The notes: generated by a model not told the origin, from the letters alone. A stretch of 64,000 nt of DNA from Streptomyces sp. NBC_00433 (GCA_036015235.1 CP107926.1:4917501-4981500), one strand, 5' to 3'. Counted from the first letter of the stretch, positions 26,568 through 34,302 are shown. Numbers and translations: made by a program.

Positions 26568-26602
26568 ACTTGTATGCACGAGTATACGAGTAGTCCACGA
26601 GT
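26568..26602. promoter_or_regulatory. Cluster of KorSA-type half operators over a start codon
   Basis: ACTTGTATGCACGAGT (26568-26583) has the operator arms with a different centre. Two more ACGAGT half sites follow at 26586-26591 and 26597-26602. The cluster overlaps the ATG at 26574 of the next gene, so a bound repressor would block its start. Confidence 0.5.
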
Positions 26603-27002
26603 CTGGGGACTCAGTTGCCCAGGTTCACCCGAAGAAGTTGGCCGCGTACGCCGCTGGACCCGCGATGTCCTGCGCGATTCCCCATGTGCGGACGACGCCG
26701 CCCTGATCGTCACGGAGCTGAGCGCGAACGCCGTGCTGCACACGACAAGCGGCGACGGGTGCGGTGCCGGGGGAGCGTTCCACGTCAGCCTCGCCGTCTC
26801 CGGCGTGGTCGTGTCCATCTCGGTGACCGACTCCGGCGGCACGAAGACCGCACCGACCGTCGAACACCCCGCCGACGAGGCCACCCACGGCCGCGGCCTG
26901 GCCATGGTCACCGCACTGGCCCACCACGTCGAGAGCCACGGCGACCAGCACGGCCACACCGTGACAGCCCACCTCACCCACGGCACCAAGGACCCGTCAT
27001 GA
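26574..27002 (+). CDS. HATPase_c anti-sigma-type ATP-binding protein
   Basis: 142 residues. This is a stand-alone GHKL ATPase domain: N box ELSANAVLHT, G1 box VTDSGG and G2 box HGRGLAMVTAL. Such RsbW-like proteins are abundant in Streptomyces as anti-sigma or signalling kinases. It heads a run of three overlapping genes ending in an XRE regulator. The second element in this window carries the same ATPase and XRE domains fused in one chain, which links the two functionally. Confidence 0.85.
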   Translation: MHEYTSSPRVWGLSCPGSPEEVGRVRRWTRDVLRDSPCADDAALIVTELSANAVLHTTSGDGCGAGGAFHVSLAVSGVVVSISVTDSGGTKTAPTVEHPADEATHGRGLAMVTALAHHVESHGDQHGHTVTAHLTHGTKDPS

Positions 27003-27355
27003 ACCCCCACTCGGCAACCACGCCACCCGTCGGTCAGGCCGTCCCGTGGACGATTGTCCGCATCCAGAACACCCTCACCAACGAGACGCTGATCCGCCGC
27101 TTCCTTTTGGACCTCACCCACGCCCCTGCATCCCGGGTGATGGAGGTCTTCACGGCCTGGCAGAAGGTCGCCGCAACGATCGAGGCCCATGCGGCACAGC
27201 AGGTCCCTGCCGCAATGGCCGGCTTACCCGACAACCCACAGAAAGGCCCCGCACCGAGCATCGGCCAGAGCGATGGGACGCCATCGCAAGGTGCCGACTG
27301 CCTGCAGGTTGGAAACCACGAGACCGCCGGGACAGACGATGACTCCCCCCTCTGA
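26999..27355 (+). CDS. Uncharacterised protein of the ATPase-XRE operon
   Basis: 118 residues. It begins at an ATGA overlap with the ATPase stop and overlaps the XRE gene by 17 bases. Helical N-terminal half (TLTNETLIRRFLLDLTHAPA, EVFTAWQKVAATIEAHAAQQ), then a low-complexity polar tail. No family recognised. The tight coupling implies joint function with its neighbours. Confidence 0.65.
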   Translation: MNPHSATTPPVGQAVPWTIVRIQNTLTNETLIRRFLLDLTHAPASRVMEVFTAWQKVAATIEAHAAQQVPAAMAGLPDNPQKGPAPSIGQSDGTPSQGADCLQVGNHETAGTDDDSPL

Positions 27356-27695
27356 GCGCGGACTACCGGCGGACGGCAGTCGCCGCAGGCGCGTACAGAC
27401 CCTGCACCACGAACCGGAAGCGGTGACCTGGGCACGGACAAAGGCCGGCCTGACGAAGCGTGCCCTGGCCCAGCAGATCGGGATATCCGAAGCACTGATG
27501 GGCGAGATCGAAAGCGGCTGGCGCAACGCCACACCCGCCAACCTGCTCAAGATCGCCGCCGCGCTCAACTGCCCCGTGGTCTTCCTCGAACGCAAACGCT
27601 CCTCAGAACACCGCCGCCATCAGCCCCGGGAGTCTCCACCGGGCAGCACCACCAGGACGGCGACATCACCACGAAGCGACGCCGAGGCTGAGTAA
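27339..27695 (+). CDS. XRE-family transcriptional regulator
   Basis: 118 residues. The helix-turn-helix (about 30-85) has EAVTWARTKAGLTKRALAQQ, ISEALMGEIESGWRNA and LLKIAAALNCPVVFLERKR. The C-terminus is short and basic. The HTH is closely similar to the C-terminal domain of the fusion protein at 31964-32800, including the phrase SGWRxATPANLxKIAxALNCP. The last gene of the + strand operon. Confidence 0.85.
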   Translation: MTPPSERGLPADGSRRRRVQTLHHEPEAVTWARTKAGLTKRALAQQIGISEALMGEIESGWRNATPANLLKIAAALNCPVVFLERKRSSEHRRHQPRESPPGSTTRTATSPRSDAEAE

Positions 27696-28229
27696 CAACC
27701 TTCTCTACGAGTTCAAGGCACCCGGCTGCGCTCCGCTCCGCCGGGCGCGCGTCCGGCGCTTGGCCGCGCCGTCGCTCCTGTCTCCGCCCCGCTCGGCACG
27801 GCCCGCGCCGCGCGCGCCCGCGAAGGGGGAGGCCTGCGGCATGAGGTGATACCGCACGGTCGAGGTCAAGACGATGCCTCCGGCGGGGGCGCTCCGGCTC
27901 CGCGATGGCCCCAACTCGCCAGCGTCTGCGCGCTCGTCGTGGTGAGCGGGGGTGCTCCCATCCCACCTGCCATCGACCCGGGCAAGCCGAGCAGTCGCGG
28001 CCCAGGGCGTCAAGGTCGTTCGTACAGTGGCGCGCTCCACCTTGACGCCCTGAACCACGCCCGCTCCACAAGAGTGCGGGCCGACGGCAGACGGGATGGG
28101 AGAAGCGGGTGGGTGTTCAAAAGTGGTTTCCCCAAGGGATGCAGGAGCCGGTTGCTAATTTTTGAGCGGGCGGGCGCACGCGTTTCAAGCCTCATAGCTA
28201 ACACTGAGACAAGTTGGCTAACCGATCCG
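27696..28229. other. Non-coding gap with a long inverted repeat
   Basis: 534 bases between the XRE gene and the RloB-like gene. The first part is very GC-rich, and the composition drops sharply from about 28140 onward. A 14-base perfect inverted repeat lies at 28003-28052. No convincing gene. Confidence 0.6.
28003..28052. repeat. 14-bp perfect inverted repeat
   Basis: CAGGGCGTCAAGGT (28003-28016) and ACCTTGACGCCCTG (28039-28052) around a 22-base loop. No T-run follows, so a terminator is not the obvious reading; it could be a transfer locus, replication hairpin or bidirectional terminator. Confidence 0.7.
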
Positions 28230-28850
28230 CTAAATTTTACGTTTGCAGGCATCGGCTAGAACACCCACAAGCGATGAGACTGAACTACTAGGATTAGGCG
28301 GCTTATGCTTCAATCGGATTTCAGTGCACTTCTCAGCGCGGAGCATGGCGCTTGAGTATTTATCGTACGGAAAAGTTAAGGGAAGATTCTTGCCATTGAC
28401 GCCAAACTTCTTCAATTTTACAGCGAGGGCTTCCGTCGATATCCAGGATGCATGATCTTGAAAATGCCAAAGCAGCCAAACCTCGAAACACGGGCTGCTG
28501 ACAGCTACGTCTAGATCGCTGCGCTTAGCGCGGAGACATGCATTCTCCAGTGTTGCGTGCTGATCAACGTCTACAACGCACCACACTGAGTCGTAAGGGT
28601 CGCCGTTTGACTCTTCTGTTTTCCGGCGGCTGAGGGCTTCCTCAACCACCCGAAGTGGATCACGCCCCAGCCCGATAGACCTCAGCGAAAGAACTTGCAC
28701 GGCTTGTGCGTTCAAATGAGCGGCGAGCCCCTCGAAGTACTGGGGCTCGGTTTTTTCACCCTCAGCCACGATCAGAATCTTCGCAGCTTCCCGCCTTACG
28801 CCCTGGGATTTTTTGATCTTCTGCGACCCTCTGATTTGCCGTCGACTCAC
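28230..28850 (-). CDS. rloB: RloB-like (AbiLii-type) TOPRIM-like protein
   Basis: 206 residues. The pattern KILIVAEGEKTEPQYFEGL near the N-terminus, VWCVVDVDQH in the middle and SSPCFEVWLLWHF further on is that of the RloB family. The acidic residues (Glu in AEGEKTE, Asp-x-Asp in VVDVDQH) fit a TOPRIM-like nuclease fold. RloB pairs with the RloA ATPase, as in the AbiL abortive-infection systems. The ATG overlaps the rloA stop (ATGA). Base composition is much less GC-rich than flanking genes, so it was acquired from elsewhere. Confidence 0.82.
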   Translation of the reverse strand: MSRRQIRGSQKIKKSQGVRREAAKILIVAEGEKTEPQYFEGLAAHLNAQAVQVLSLRSIGLGRDPLRVVEEALSRRKTEESNGDPYDSVWCVVDVDQHATLENACLRAKRSDLDVAVSSPCFEVWLLWHFQDHASWISTEALAVKLKKFGVNGKNLPLTFPYDKYSSAMLRAEKCTEIRLKHKPPNPSSSVSSLVGVLADACKRKI

Positions 28851-30181
28851 TCATGAACTCCAGCCACCAAGGATGCCCGTAGATCTTCCCAAGAGACGGC
28901 TGGTACAGCTCCATAGCGGCCACTGAGGTAGCGGCGCTCCAGGTTGTGGTCAGCCTTCACCGGGAAGTCAGTGAGAGGATAGTACTCGGAAGCCCCATCT
29001 GCAGCCTTTTCTGCAAACCACACGTCCTCCTTCTCCAGAGCACCACCGCCGAGGTGCCCCATGAGGGAGGTGTCGTGAGAGGCAAAGATCAGCTGGGCTC
29101 CCAGGAGGTTAATTTCCGGATCCTTGAATAGGGAAATGAACGCACTCGTCAGTCGCGGATGAAGGCTCGCGTCAATCTCGTCTACGACGAATATTGAACC
29201 ATTGTCTATCGCGCGCATCGCAGGGAGGGCCAAAGAAAGCCAGGCGACGGTTCCACTACTCTCATTTTCGATTTCGAGGACGTACTCGTCTTTTGTGCCG
29301 TCCCCGGTGTGCCAGAATTTAATATGTAGCCTCTGGCGCTCTGCGATCTCTTCGGCCAACTCGTCTGCGCTCTTTGTGTTGTTAGCCCCAGGCACGCTGT
29401 CGGCAACAGCCTTCGCGACACTCGCAATGATTCTGAGATTTTCCTCATCCATCGGCACATCCTCGACGGACAGTCGGGAAATGCCAAGGTCCGCGAATTT
29501 GAGAAGGCTCCCAGCTCGCTGCCTTACCTTATCAGTTTCCATCCAGCCCTTAATGGCTTGGATGCGATTTTGCTGCTGCGATTCAGAGTAGGCCGCATAC
29601 TCGATGTGCTTGGTGAGGTAGTGCTGAACCCGACCGAGTTCCCTGTGGCCCGATTTCGCCGCGAGTGAGATATACAGGTTCATCGCCCCCATGCGGCGGG
29701 CAATCCTCATGTTCTCACCCTTTAGGGTGCGGCCAAACGTAATGCCGTCGACAGTCGAATCATTTCTTTCGAAGAGGACGCGCTTACGCCCTTCCGGAAA
29801 TGAATTTAGCCATTCACTTTGAACTCCGGCTGAGTTGCTTTCGAAGCCGTAAATGTATCGTGTGCCTGACGCGATGAAGTCGAACTCATATGCTGAAGTC
29901 TCGGACGCCGAGCGGCCGTCAAGGATGAACGGACGGAAGGGGAAATTTTCTCGATCATCCCAATTCGCCGAGGAGTTAATCGCATTGATTGCAAAACTCA
30001 TAGCATTGAGAAGATTCGTCTTTCCTGAGGCATTTGATCCGAAGATACCGACTACCCGATTCGTCACGGATTTCCAGTTGCCGTCGACAGGCCGGATCCC
30101 CTCGAATGACGACTTGGCCAACACGAGCTCAACCGTGTCTCGGATGGATCGGTGGTTGGTCACGCGGAAGCGTAGCAGCAT
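28847..30181 (-). CDS. rloA: RloA-like (AbiLi-type) AAA/ABC-class ATPase
   Basis: 444 residues. Walker A is GIFGSNASGKTNLLNA at about residue 50. The signature-like AWLSLALPAMRAI is followed by Walker B SIFVVDEIDASLHPRL and the switch His in LIFASHDTSLMG. This is the AAA_21/AAA_15 (OLD-like) ATPase layout without its own nuclease domain; the nuclease is presumably supplied by RloB. Start is ATG at 30181 or GTG at 30187. In the bases 29401-29460 I count 31 G+C of 60, far below the host's roughly 70 percent. Likely a phage-defence cargo of the element. Confidence 0.85.
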   Translation of the reverse strand: MLLRFRVTNHRSIRDTVELVLAKSSFEGIRPVDGNWKSVTNRVVGIFGSNASGKTNLLNAMSFAINAINSSANWDDRENFPFRPFILDGRSASETSAYEFDFIASGTRYIYGFESNSAGVQSEWLNSFPEGRKRVLFERNDSTVDGITFGRTLKGENMRIARRMGAMNLYISLAAKSGHRELGRVQHYLTKHIEYAAYSESQQQNRIQAIKGWMETDKVRQRAGSLLKFADLGISRLSVEDVPMDEENLRIIASVAKAVADSVPGANNTKSADELAEEIAERQRLHIKFWHTGDGTKDEYVLEIENESSGTVAWLSLALPAMRAIDNGSIFVVDEIDASLHPRLTSAFISLFKDPEINLLGAQLIFASHDTSLMGHLGGGALEKEDVWFAEKAADGASEYYPLTDFPVKADHNLERRYLSGRYGAVPAVSWEDLRASLVAGVHE

Positions 30182-30187
30182 GATCAC

Positions 30188-30798
30188 ATCACCTAGGACG
30201 TCGTTTCAGTGGCTGTGAGGTTGGTTCTCACCCCAGAGGCTACTCAAACTGTACCCTCACATACACCAAAGTGAACCGATTGACGCGGACGCACGCGGCA
30301 TGTTCACTCGTGGCGGACTGGCTGGCTCTCACGCTCATGCGTCCGTCCACTGCCGGCAGCTACGAGCCGTGCAGGGAAGCTACGGGGGGATACGCCGATA
30401 GATCGAACTGGCTTCCACGCGCCTGGACGGCTGTCCGTCGCTCTGGCTTCGCCCACTCGCCCATCACGAGCGTTCGCTCGCCGAAGACACCGTTCGGGAT
30501 GAGACGGCCACCGCGCAATCGGCTTGGAGTTGGGGTAGCGACGGCCGTAGGGTCGCGGGGTCCTGACGACAGGTACCCGGGAGCGCCCGAGACGGACGCC
30601 AAACCGGTGGAAGTAAGAGGCGGCTCATGGGGCGGCCGCACGAGCGTGACGCGCGATCGGCGTCCTGAGTAGTCGCTGCCGGACCCCGGGCAGTACAGCA
30701 GGGAAGTACAGCAACCCCAGCAGCCGACCACGACCCTTAGCGTCGCCCTACCCCTCAGGGGCGACCTGTATGACCGCCTCCGACCGTTCCGGCTTGAG
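30188..30798. other. Right-end non-coding region of the first element
   Basis: About 610 bases between rloA and the second att core. Open frames here have no family resemblance. It holds the right arm-type repeat (30693-30715). Nothing else supported. Confidence 0.55.
30693..30715. repeat. Putative integrase arm-type site, right arm
   Basis: 23 bases matching 18475-18497 with one mismatch (GTACAGCAGG versus GTACAGCAGC). It lies 83 bases before the att core at 30799. Confidence 0.55.
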
Positions 30799-30841
30799 CT
30801 ACGGATCAGAAGGTTGCAGGTTCGAATCCTGCCGAGTGCAC
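30799..30841 (+). repeat. att core, middle copy (junction of two elements)
   Basis: 43 bases identical to the 3' part of tRNA-Arg(ACG). It lacks the 5' half and is therefore not a tRNA gene. It is the right end of the first element and the left end of the second. Confidence 0.93.
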
Positions 30842-30851
30842 AGCAGGTCAG

Positions 30852-30885
30852 AGTCCCTGTCGGAGATCACCGACAGGGACTTTTT
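30852..30885 (+). terminator. Hairpin after the middle att core
   Basis: AGTCCCTGTCGG (30852-30863) pairs perfectly with CCGACAGGGACT (30870-30881), loop of 6, followed by T5. It is the terminator that served the tRNA when the second element was the one next to it. Confidence 0.88.
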
Positions 30886-30893
30886 CATGTCGC

Positions 30894-30905
30894 TGACAGC
30901 AACCG
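30894..30905. repeat. Putative arm-type site of the second element, left
   Basis: TGACAGCAACCG, repeated twice in tandem at 34279-34302 near the other end of the second element. Confidence 0.45.
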
Positions 30906-30906
30906 C

Positions 30907-31257
30907 CTAGACCGCCGCGAGCACCCCCGCCGTGGTCTCGTCCGCATCCGGCCGGTTGCTGTCATCCGCCGCCAGAGCCTCGCCGACCCGGTCGAAGGCG
31001 GCGCGCTGCGTGTCCAGCCGCACGAAGGTGTAGATGTCCATCGTCACGCGGATCGAGCTGTGCCCCAGCACTTCCATGATCGTCCGGGCATCCGCGCCCT
31101 ACTCGTGGAGCAACGAGGCGCACGTCTGCCCCGGAGGTCATGGAAGCGCACCTTCCTGATGCCCGCCCGGCGGCTCAACGCCTCGAAAGCCCGGTTGAGG
31201 TTCCGGGGTTCGGTCGGAGTGCCATTGCGGGTGGTGAAGACCAGATATGACGCCTTA
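30907..31257 (-). pseudogene. Tyrosine integrase, C-terminal remnant
   Basis: Translating the minus strand gives an integrase C-terminal half: LVFTTRNGTPTEPRNLNRAF, then VRFHDLRG. After a frameshift it continues as TCASLLHE, an in-frame TAG and GADARTIMEVLGHS, then DIYTFVRLDTQRAAFDRV before the stop. The HDLR box, LGH and catalytic Tyr are all present, but the frameshift and stop break the gene and the N-terminal two thirds are missing. It sits beside the second att core, where int is expected. Confidence 0.85.
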
Positions 31258-31271
31258 CAGCGACCGCGCGC

Positions 31272-31410
31272 ATGCCGGTCGGGGACGAAGTCGCCGACTT
31301 GGACGCGCCCACCGGGACCGCCGTTGTCGAGGCCAGGCGGATCATGGTCGACGCTCGCGGCCACGCCCTGGAACTCACCACTGTCACAGCGCCCGCCGAC
31401 CGCTTCGAGG
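31272..31410 (+). pseudogene. Possible UTRA-domain tail of a GntR regulator
   Basis: About 46 residues: VGDEVADLDAPTGTAVVEARRI followed by DARGHALELTTVTAPADRFE. This is how the last strands of UTRA domains read (compare the intact KorSA-type repressor ending in FDTEGRAVEVCDTVMAADAY). No DNA-binding domain precedes it; it abuts the broken integrase, suggesting that an internal deletion fused the two ends. Confidence 0.4.
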
Positions 31411-31963
31411 CGGCCAGCGCACCCGGGTGGTTCTCCACCGCGCAGGCCACGGTGGGCAATTCGGCCGCCGTTCTGCGGCTGTAGGTCCCGCAGGGTTTCT
31501 TTACAAGATCAAGGGCGCGCCTGCGGCGTCTGCCGGGCGGCTTGGCCGCCCTCCTGCCGGGCATGCGGCCTTCGGCCGGTCCCGTCCGGAGCGGCAGCCG
31601 CCCGGCACCACGAGCGGCCCAGAGCTGATGGCTTTGGGAACCTTCATAGCGTGGCGGGCCGGAGTGTTGTGGCTGGGGGCGGACGGCCTACGGTTCTTGA
31701 GCCATCTCCCCGGGCGGGGACACCTCGCCGGGGAAGCCCAGGGGGCCACTCGGACACATCGCGGGCAGGCTCAACGACCTGCCCGGGTTTGCAGCGAGCA
31801 TACGGCCCCCTGGTCCTGCCCGGCCCCACCCGGGCAGGACACCGGCCCAACGCCTTCCGGCCGGCCGCAAGCCCACACTGCACCCGGACACTGGGCAGAC
31901 CCCGCCCGCCCGACCTGGGACAGGCGGAACGTAGGCCGCGTACCTGGGGGCGCAAGCGGGGCG
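31411..31963. other. Non-coding gap in the second element
   Basis: About 550 bases of GC-rich DNA with many short complementary runs. Frames on both strands are open but repetitive and match nothing known to me. Probably decayed element sequence. Confidence 0.5.
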
Positions 31964-32800
31964 TCAGGGCGAAGGCTGGCTGTGGGCAGCTGTGCCACTT
32001 GGGCGCTTGCGTTCCAGGACCACGATCGGGCAGTTCAACGCTTCGGCGATCTTCGCCAGATTCGCAGGAGTGGCGCTGCGCCAGCCGGACTCGACCTCCC
32101 CCATCAACTGCTCCGAGATGCCCACCAGCTCGGCGAGCCGCCGCTTCGTCAGACCGCTCTTCTCTCGCGCCCAGGTCACGGCTTCCGGCTCCTGGTGCAG
32201 CCTGCTCGGACGCTCCCGCCGACGCCCGCCCCTCACCTCAGCGGCTATCTCCCCGCGGCCGTTGTCTGCCCCGCATTCGGCCCACAAGAGTTTCCCGACC
32301 CCCTCACGGGCGCTCGCCCCCCAGCGGCCACCGGTGAGCGCGTCCACCAAGGCCAAGCCACGTCCCGACTCGGCGTCCGCAGACAGCTGACGAAGCTCCG
32401 GCTTGTTCTCGTTCGCGTCGTGCACTTCGATGCGCAGATCACCACCCGGCAGCCGCTCGAACCGCGTCTCGACAAGGGCATCTTCCGGTCCGTGGGCATG
32501 CTGCACGGCGTTGGTGACCAGCTCCGAGACCACCAGTTCGGCCACGCCGGCCAGCCCCTTCATGTCCCACGCGTCGAGGTGCCACACCAACAGCCGCCGC
32601 GCCCTGACCACGATGCTCGGGTCACGGCGCCACCGATACACCAGGGTCGACGGCAAGCCGCTCCCAGCCGCCTCAAGGCAGTCGGGCTCAAGGTCGTCGG
32701 CCAGGCCCGACAGAAATGAGTCTCCGCCATCGGTGCTCAAGTAGCAGGGCCTACCGCCCTCGCCTGTCCATGGAAGCAACCGCATCAGCCCACCACCCAC
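31964..32800 (-). CDS. Fusion of HATPase_c (anti-sigma type) and XRE HTH
   Basis: 278 residues. Residues about 60-180 are a GHKL ATPase domain: N box VSELVTNAVQHAHG, a G1-like VHDANEN and G2 SGRGLALVDAL. Residues about 200-265 are an XRE helix-turn-helix: EAVTWAREKSGLTKRRLAEL, ISEQLMGEVESGWRSA and NLAKIAEALNCPIVVLERKR. In the first element the same two domains are separate genes with one gene between them. GTG at 32800 or ATG at 32785 as start. It is divergent from the XRE-TPR gene. The G1 box lacks the normal DxGxG, so ATP binding is uncertain. Confidence 0.82.
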   Translation of the reverse strand: MGGGLMRLLPWTGEGGRPCYLSTDGGDSFLSGLADDLEPDCLEAAGSGLPSTLVYRWRRDPSIVVRARRLLVWHLDAWDMKGLAGVAELVVSELVTNAVQHAHGPEDALVETRFERLPGGDLRIEVHDANENKPELRQLSADAESGRGLALVDALTGGRWGASAREGVGKLLWAECGADNGRGEIAAEVRGGRRRERPSRLHQEPEAVTWAREKSGLTKRRLAELVGISEQLMGEVESGWRSATPANLAKIAEALNCPIVVLERKRPSGTAAHSQPSP

Positions 32801-32804
32801 ATGG

Positions 32805-32876
32805 GTGAACGGTCGATAAACTTGCGCATGCGCGACGCTCCTATTCAGCGTTGGGCCATGCCCCCGGACCGTTCAC
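32805..32876. promoter_or_regulatory. 10-bp perfect inverted repeat in a divergent promoter
   Basis: GTGAACGGTC (32805-32814) and GACCGTTCAC (32867-32876), 52 bases apart, in the gap between the divergent ATPase-XRE fusion and XRE-TPR genes. It may be two half sites for one of the two encoded XRE proteins. Confidence 0.5.
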
Positions 32877-32968
32877 GCGGTCGCGGGGGTCCTTGTCACC
32901 AAGACCTTTGCGTCGGCTACTCACCGTTTCCATCCCGTGGCGCTATGGGAGCGTCCTATATTTGAGCT

Positions 32969-34222
32969 ATGGGGGAAACTCCCGAGATCCTTTGGACCCA
33001 CCCGCAGTTGGCCGCAGCAGTCGCCCGTCGTGACTGGGCCACCGTCTTCCGTACGTACCGCAAGCTCGCCGGGCTGAGTCAAACCAAGCTGGGCGAACAA
33101 ATCGGTCTTGTGCAGCCCGACGTTTCCGACATCGAGCGGGGCCGTCGTCGCGTCACCTCCGTCGAGGTACAGCAACGCATCATCGCGGGACTCGGCGTCC
33201 CTCGCGCGCTCCAGGAAGCCGGAGCCGTCACCGCGGCGGGCCAAGCTCCGGTCTCGGGCCTTGCTCTGCCCGGTGCTATGCCGGACGGCGACTTGATGCT
33301 GCGTGTGGCGGGCGCGGTGGACAGCTCGCGCCGCGTGGATACCGCCACCCTCGATTGGCTCGACCGCTTACTCGCCGAACACCGCCGAGCCGAAGACCAG
33401 ATCGGCTCGCGCCCGCTGGTCAGCGTGATGCGCCAGCAGCTTGACACGGTCGTGGACCTGTACGCCGGAGCGCGCGGACCACTTGCCGACCGGGTCGTAC
33501 GGCTGGCCGCAGAGCACGCACAGTTCCTCGCGTGGATGGCGCAGGACCAGGACGACACGGCCTCAGCCCTGGCCTGGTACGACCGCTCCCACGAATGGGC
33601 GCTGGAGGCCGGAGATGCCAACATGGCCGCCACCACGCTCAACATGAAGGCCCACATGGCGTGGTCCAAAGGCCGCGCCGACCGGTGCGTACGGCTCGCC
33701 GAAGCGGCGCGCTGGTCAGCCCCAGGCGCATCACTCGGCGTCCAAGGTCATGCCGTGCAGATGGCAGCCCGCGGCCACGCGTTGGGCCGAGAGGGCGACG
33801 ACGCCCGCCGCCTGCTCGATGAAGCGCAGGACATCATCAGCCGCGCCGCCGAGCACCCCGAGGACGAACCCGTCTGGATGTACTTCTACGACGAGACGTG
33901 GTTCACCCTGCAACGCGGCATGGCCGCGATGCACCTCCGCGACTGGCAGACAGCCGTCGACCACCTCACGGTCGGACTCGACGCACTGCCGGACGACTAC
34001 CGCCGCGACAAGACCTGGTACCGCACCTGCCTCGCCCACGCCCTCGCCGCGTCCGGTGAGTCGGCACGCGCCGCAGCGGTGGCCGTGGCAAGCGTCCCCG
34101 ACGCAGCAGACATCGGACGCCCGCACTCCTGGAACGAACTCCACACCGCCGCCGCCGTGCTCATGCGCCAAGGAGCCAAGGAAGGCCGACTGCTGGTCGC
34201 CCTTCTCAAGGACCACGACTGA
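32969..34222 (+). CDS. XRE regulator with C-terminal TPR-like helices
   Basis: 417 residues. The N-terminal HTH (about 25-80) has YRKLAGLSQTKLGEQIGLVQPDVSDIERG. From about 130 on the protein is a row of helical repeats (LAWYDRSHEWALEAGDANMA, AKGRADRCVRLAEAAR-like stretches, WQTAVDHLTVGLDALP), as in the Streptomyces family of XRE-TPR regulators that bind a signal peptide or partner protein. Such genes are common on plasmids and element ends. It is the rightmost gene of the second element. Confidence 0.88.
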   Translation: MGETPEILWTHPQLAAAVARRDWATVFRTYRKLAGLSQTKLGEQIGLVQPDVSDIERGRRRVTSVEVQQRIIAGLGVPRALQEAGAVTAAGQAPVSGLALPGAMPDGDLMLRVAGAVDSSRRVDTATLDWLDRLLAEHRRAEDQIGSRPLVSVMRQQLDTVVDLYAGARGPLADRVVRLAAEHAQFLAWMAQDQDDTASALAWYDRSHEWALEAGDANMAATTLNMKAHMAWSKGRADRCVRLAEAARWSAPGASLGVQGHAVQMAARGHALGREGDDARRLLDEAQDIISRAAEHPEDEPVWMYFYDETWFTLQRGMAAMHLRDWQTAVDHLTVGLDALPDDYRRDKTWYRTCLAHALAASGESARAAAVAVASVPDAADIGRPHSWNELHTAAAVLMRQGAKEGRLLVALLKDHD

Positions 34223-34278
34223 GCCCCGCCGAACCAGCCCCGCAGGAGTACCGCGAACGCCCCTGCCTGGGGTGAATT

Positions 34279-34302
34279 TGACAGCAACCGTGACAGCAAC
34301 CG
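34279..34302. repeat. Tandem arm-type sites of the second element, right
   Basis: Two adjacent copies of TGACAGCAACCG, matching 30894-30905. They lie about 85 bases inside the distal att core. Confidence 0.5.

Larger units (their letters stand above)
18425..30841. mobile_element. Integrative and conjugative element (AICE), pSAM2-like, about 12.4 kb
   Basis: Bounded by direct repeats of the tRNA-Arg 3' end. It has the full actinomycete AICE set in canonical order: int, xis and repSA overlapping at the tRNA end, spd spread genes, a single FtsK-like transfer ATPase, a GntR (KorSA-type) repressor, a Nudix hydrolase and a regulatory operon. Cargo is the RloA/RloB pair. No core gene shows an obvious frameshift, so it may be mobile. 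Confidence 0.9.

Noticed and set aside
30271-30672. Protein frame near the right end of the first element
   Set aside because: No ribosome site, no family resemblance, atypical composition.
30799-30841. Possible extra tRNA-Arg gene
   Set aside because: Only the 3' part is present, with no 5' acceptor or D-arm; it is an att repeat. The same holds for 34386-34426.
31247-32719. Long plus-strand frame in the second element
   Set aside because: Antisense to the clear ATPase-XRE fusion, and low-complexity in its first part.
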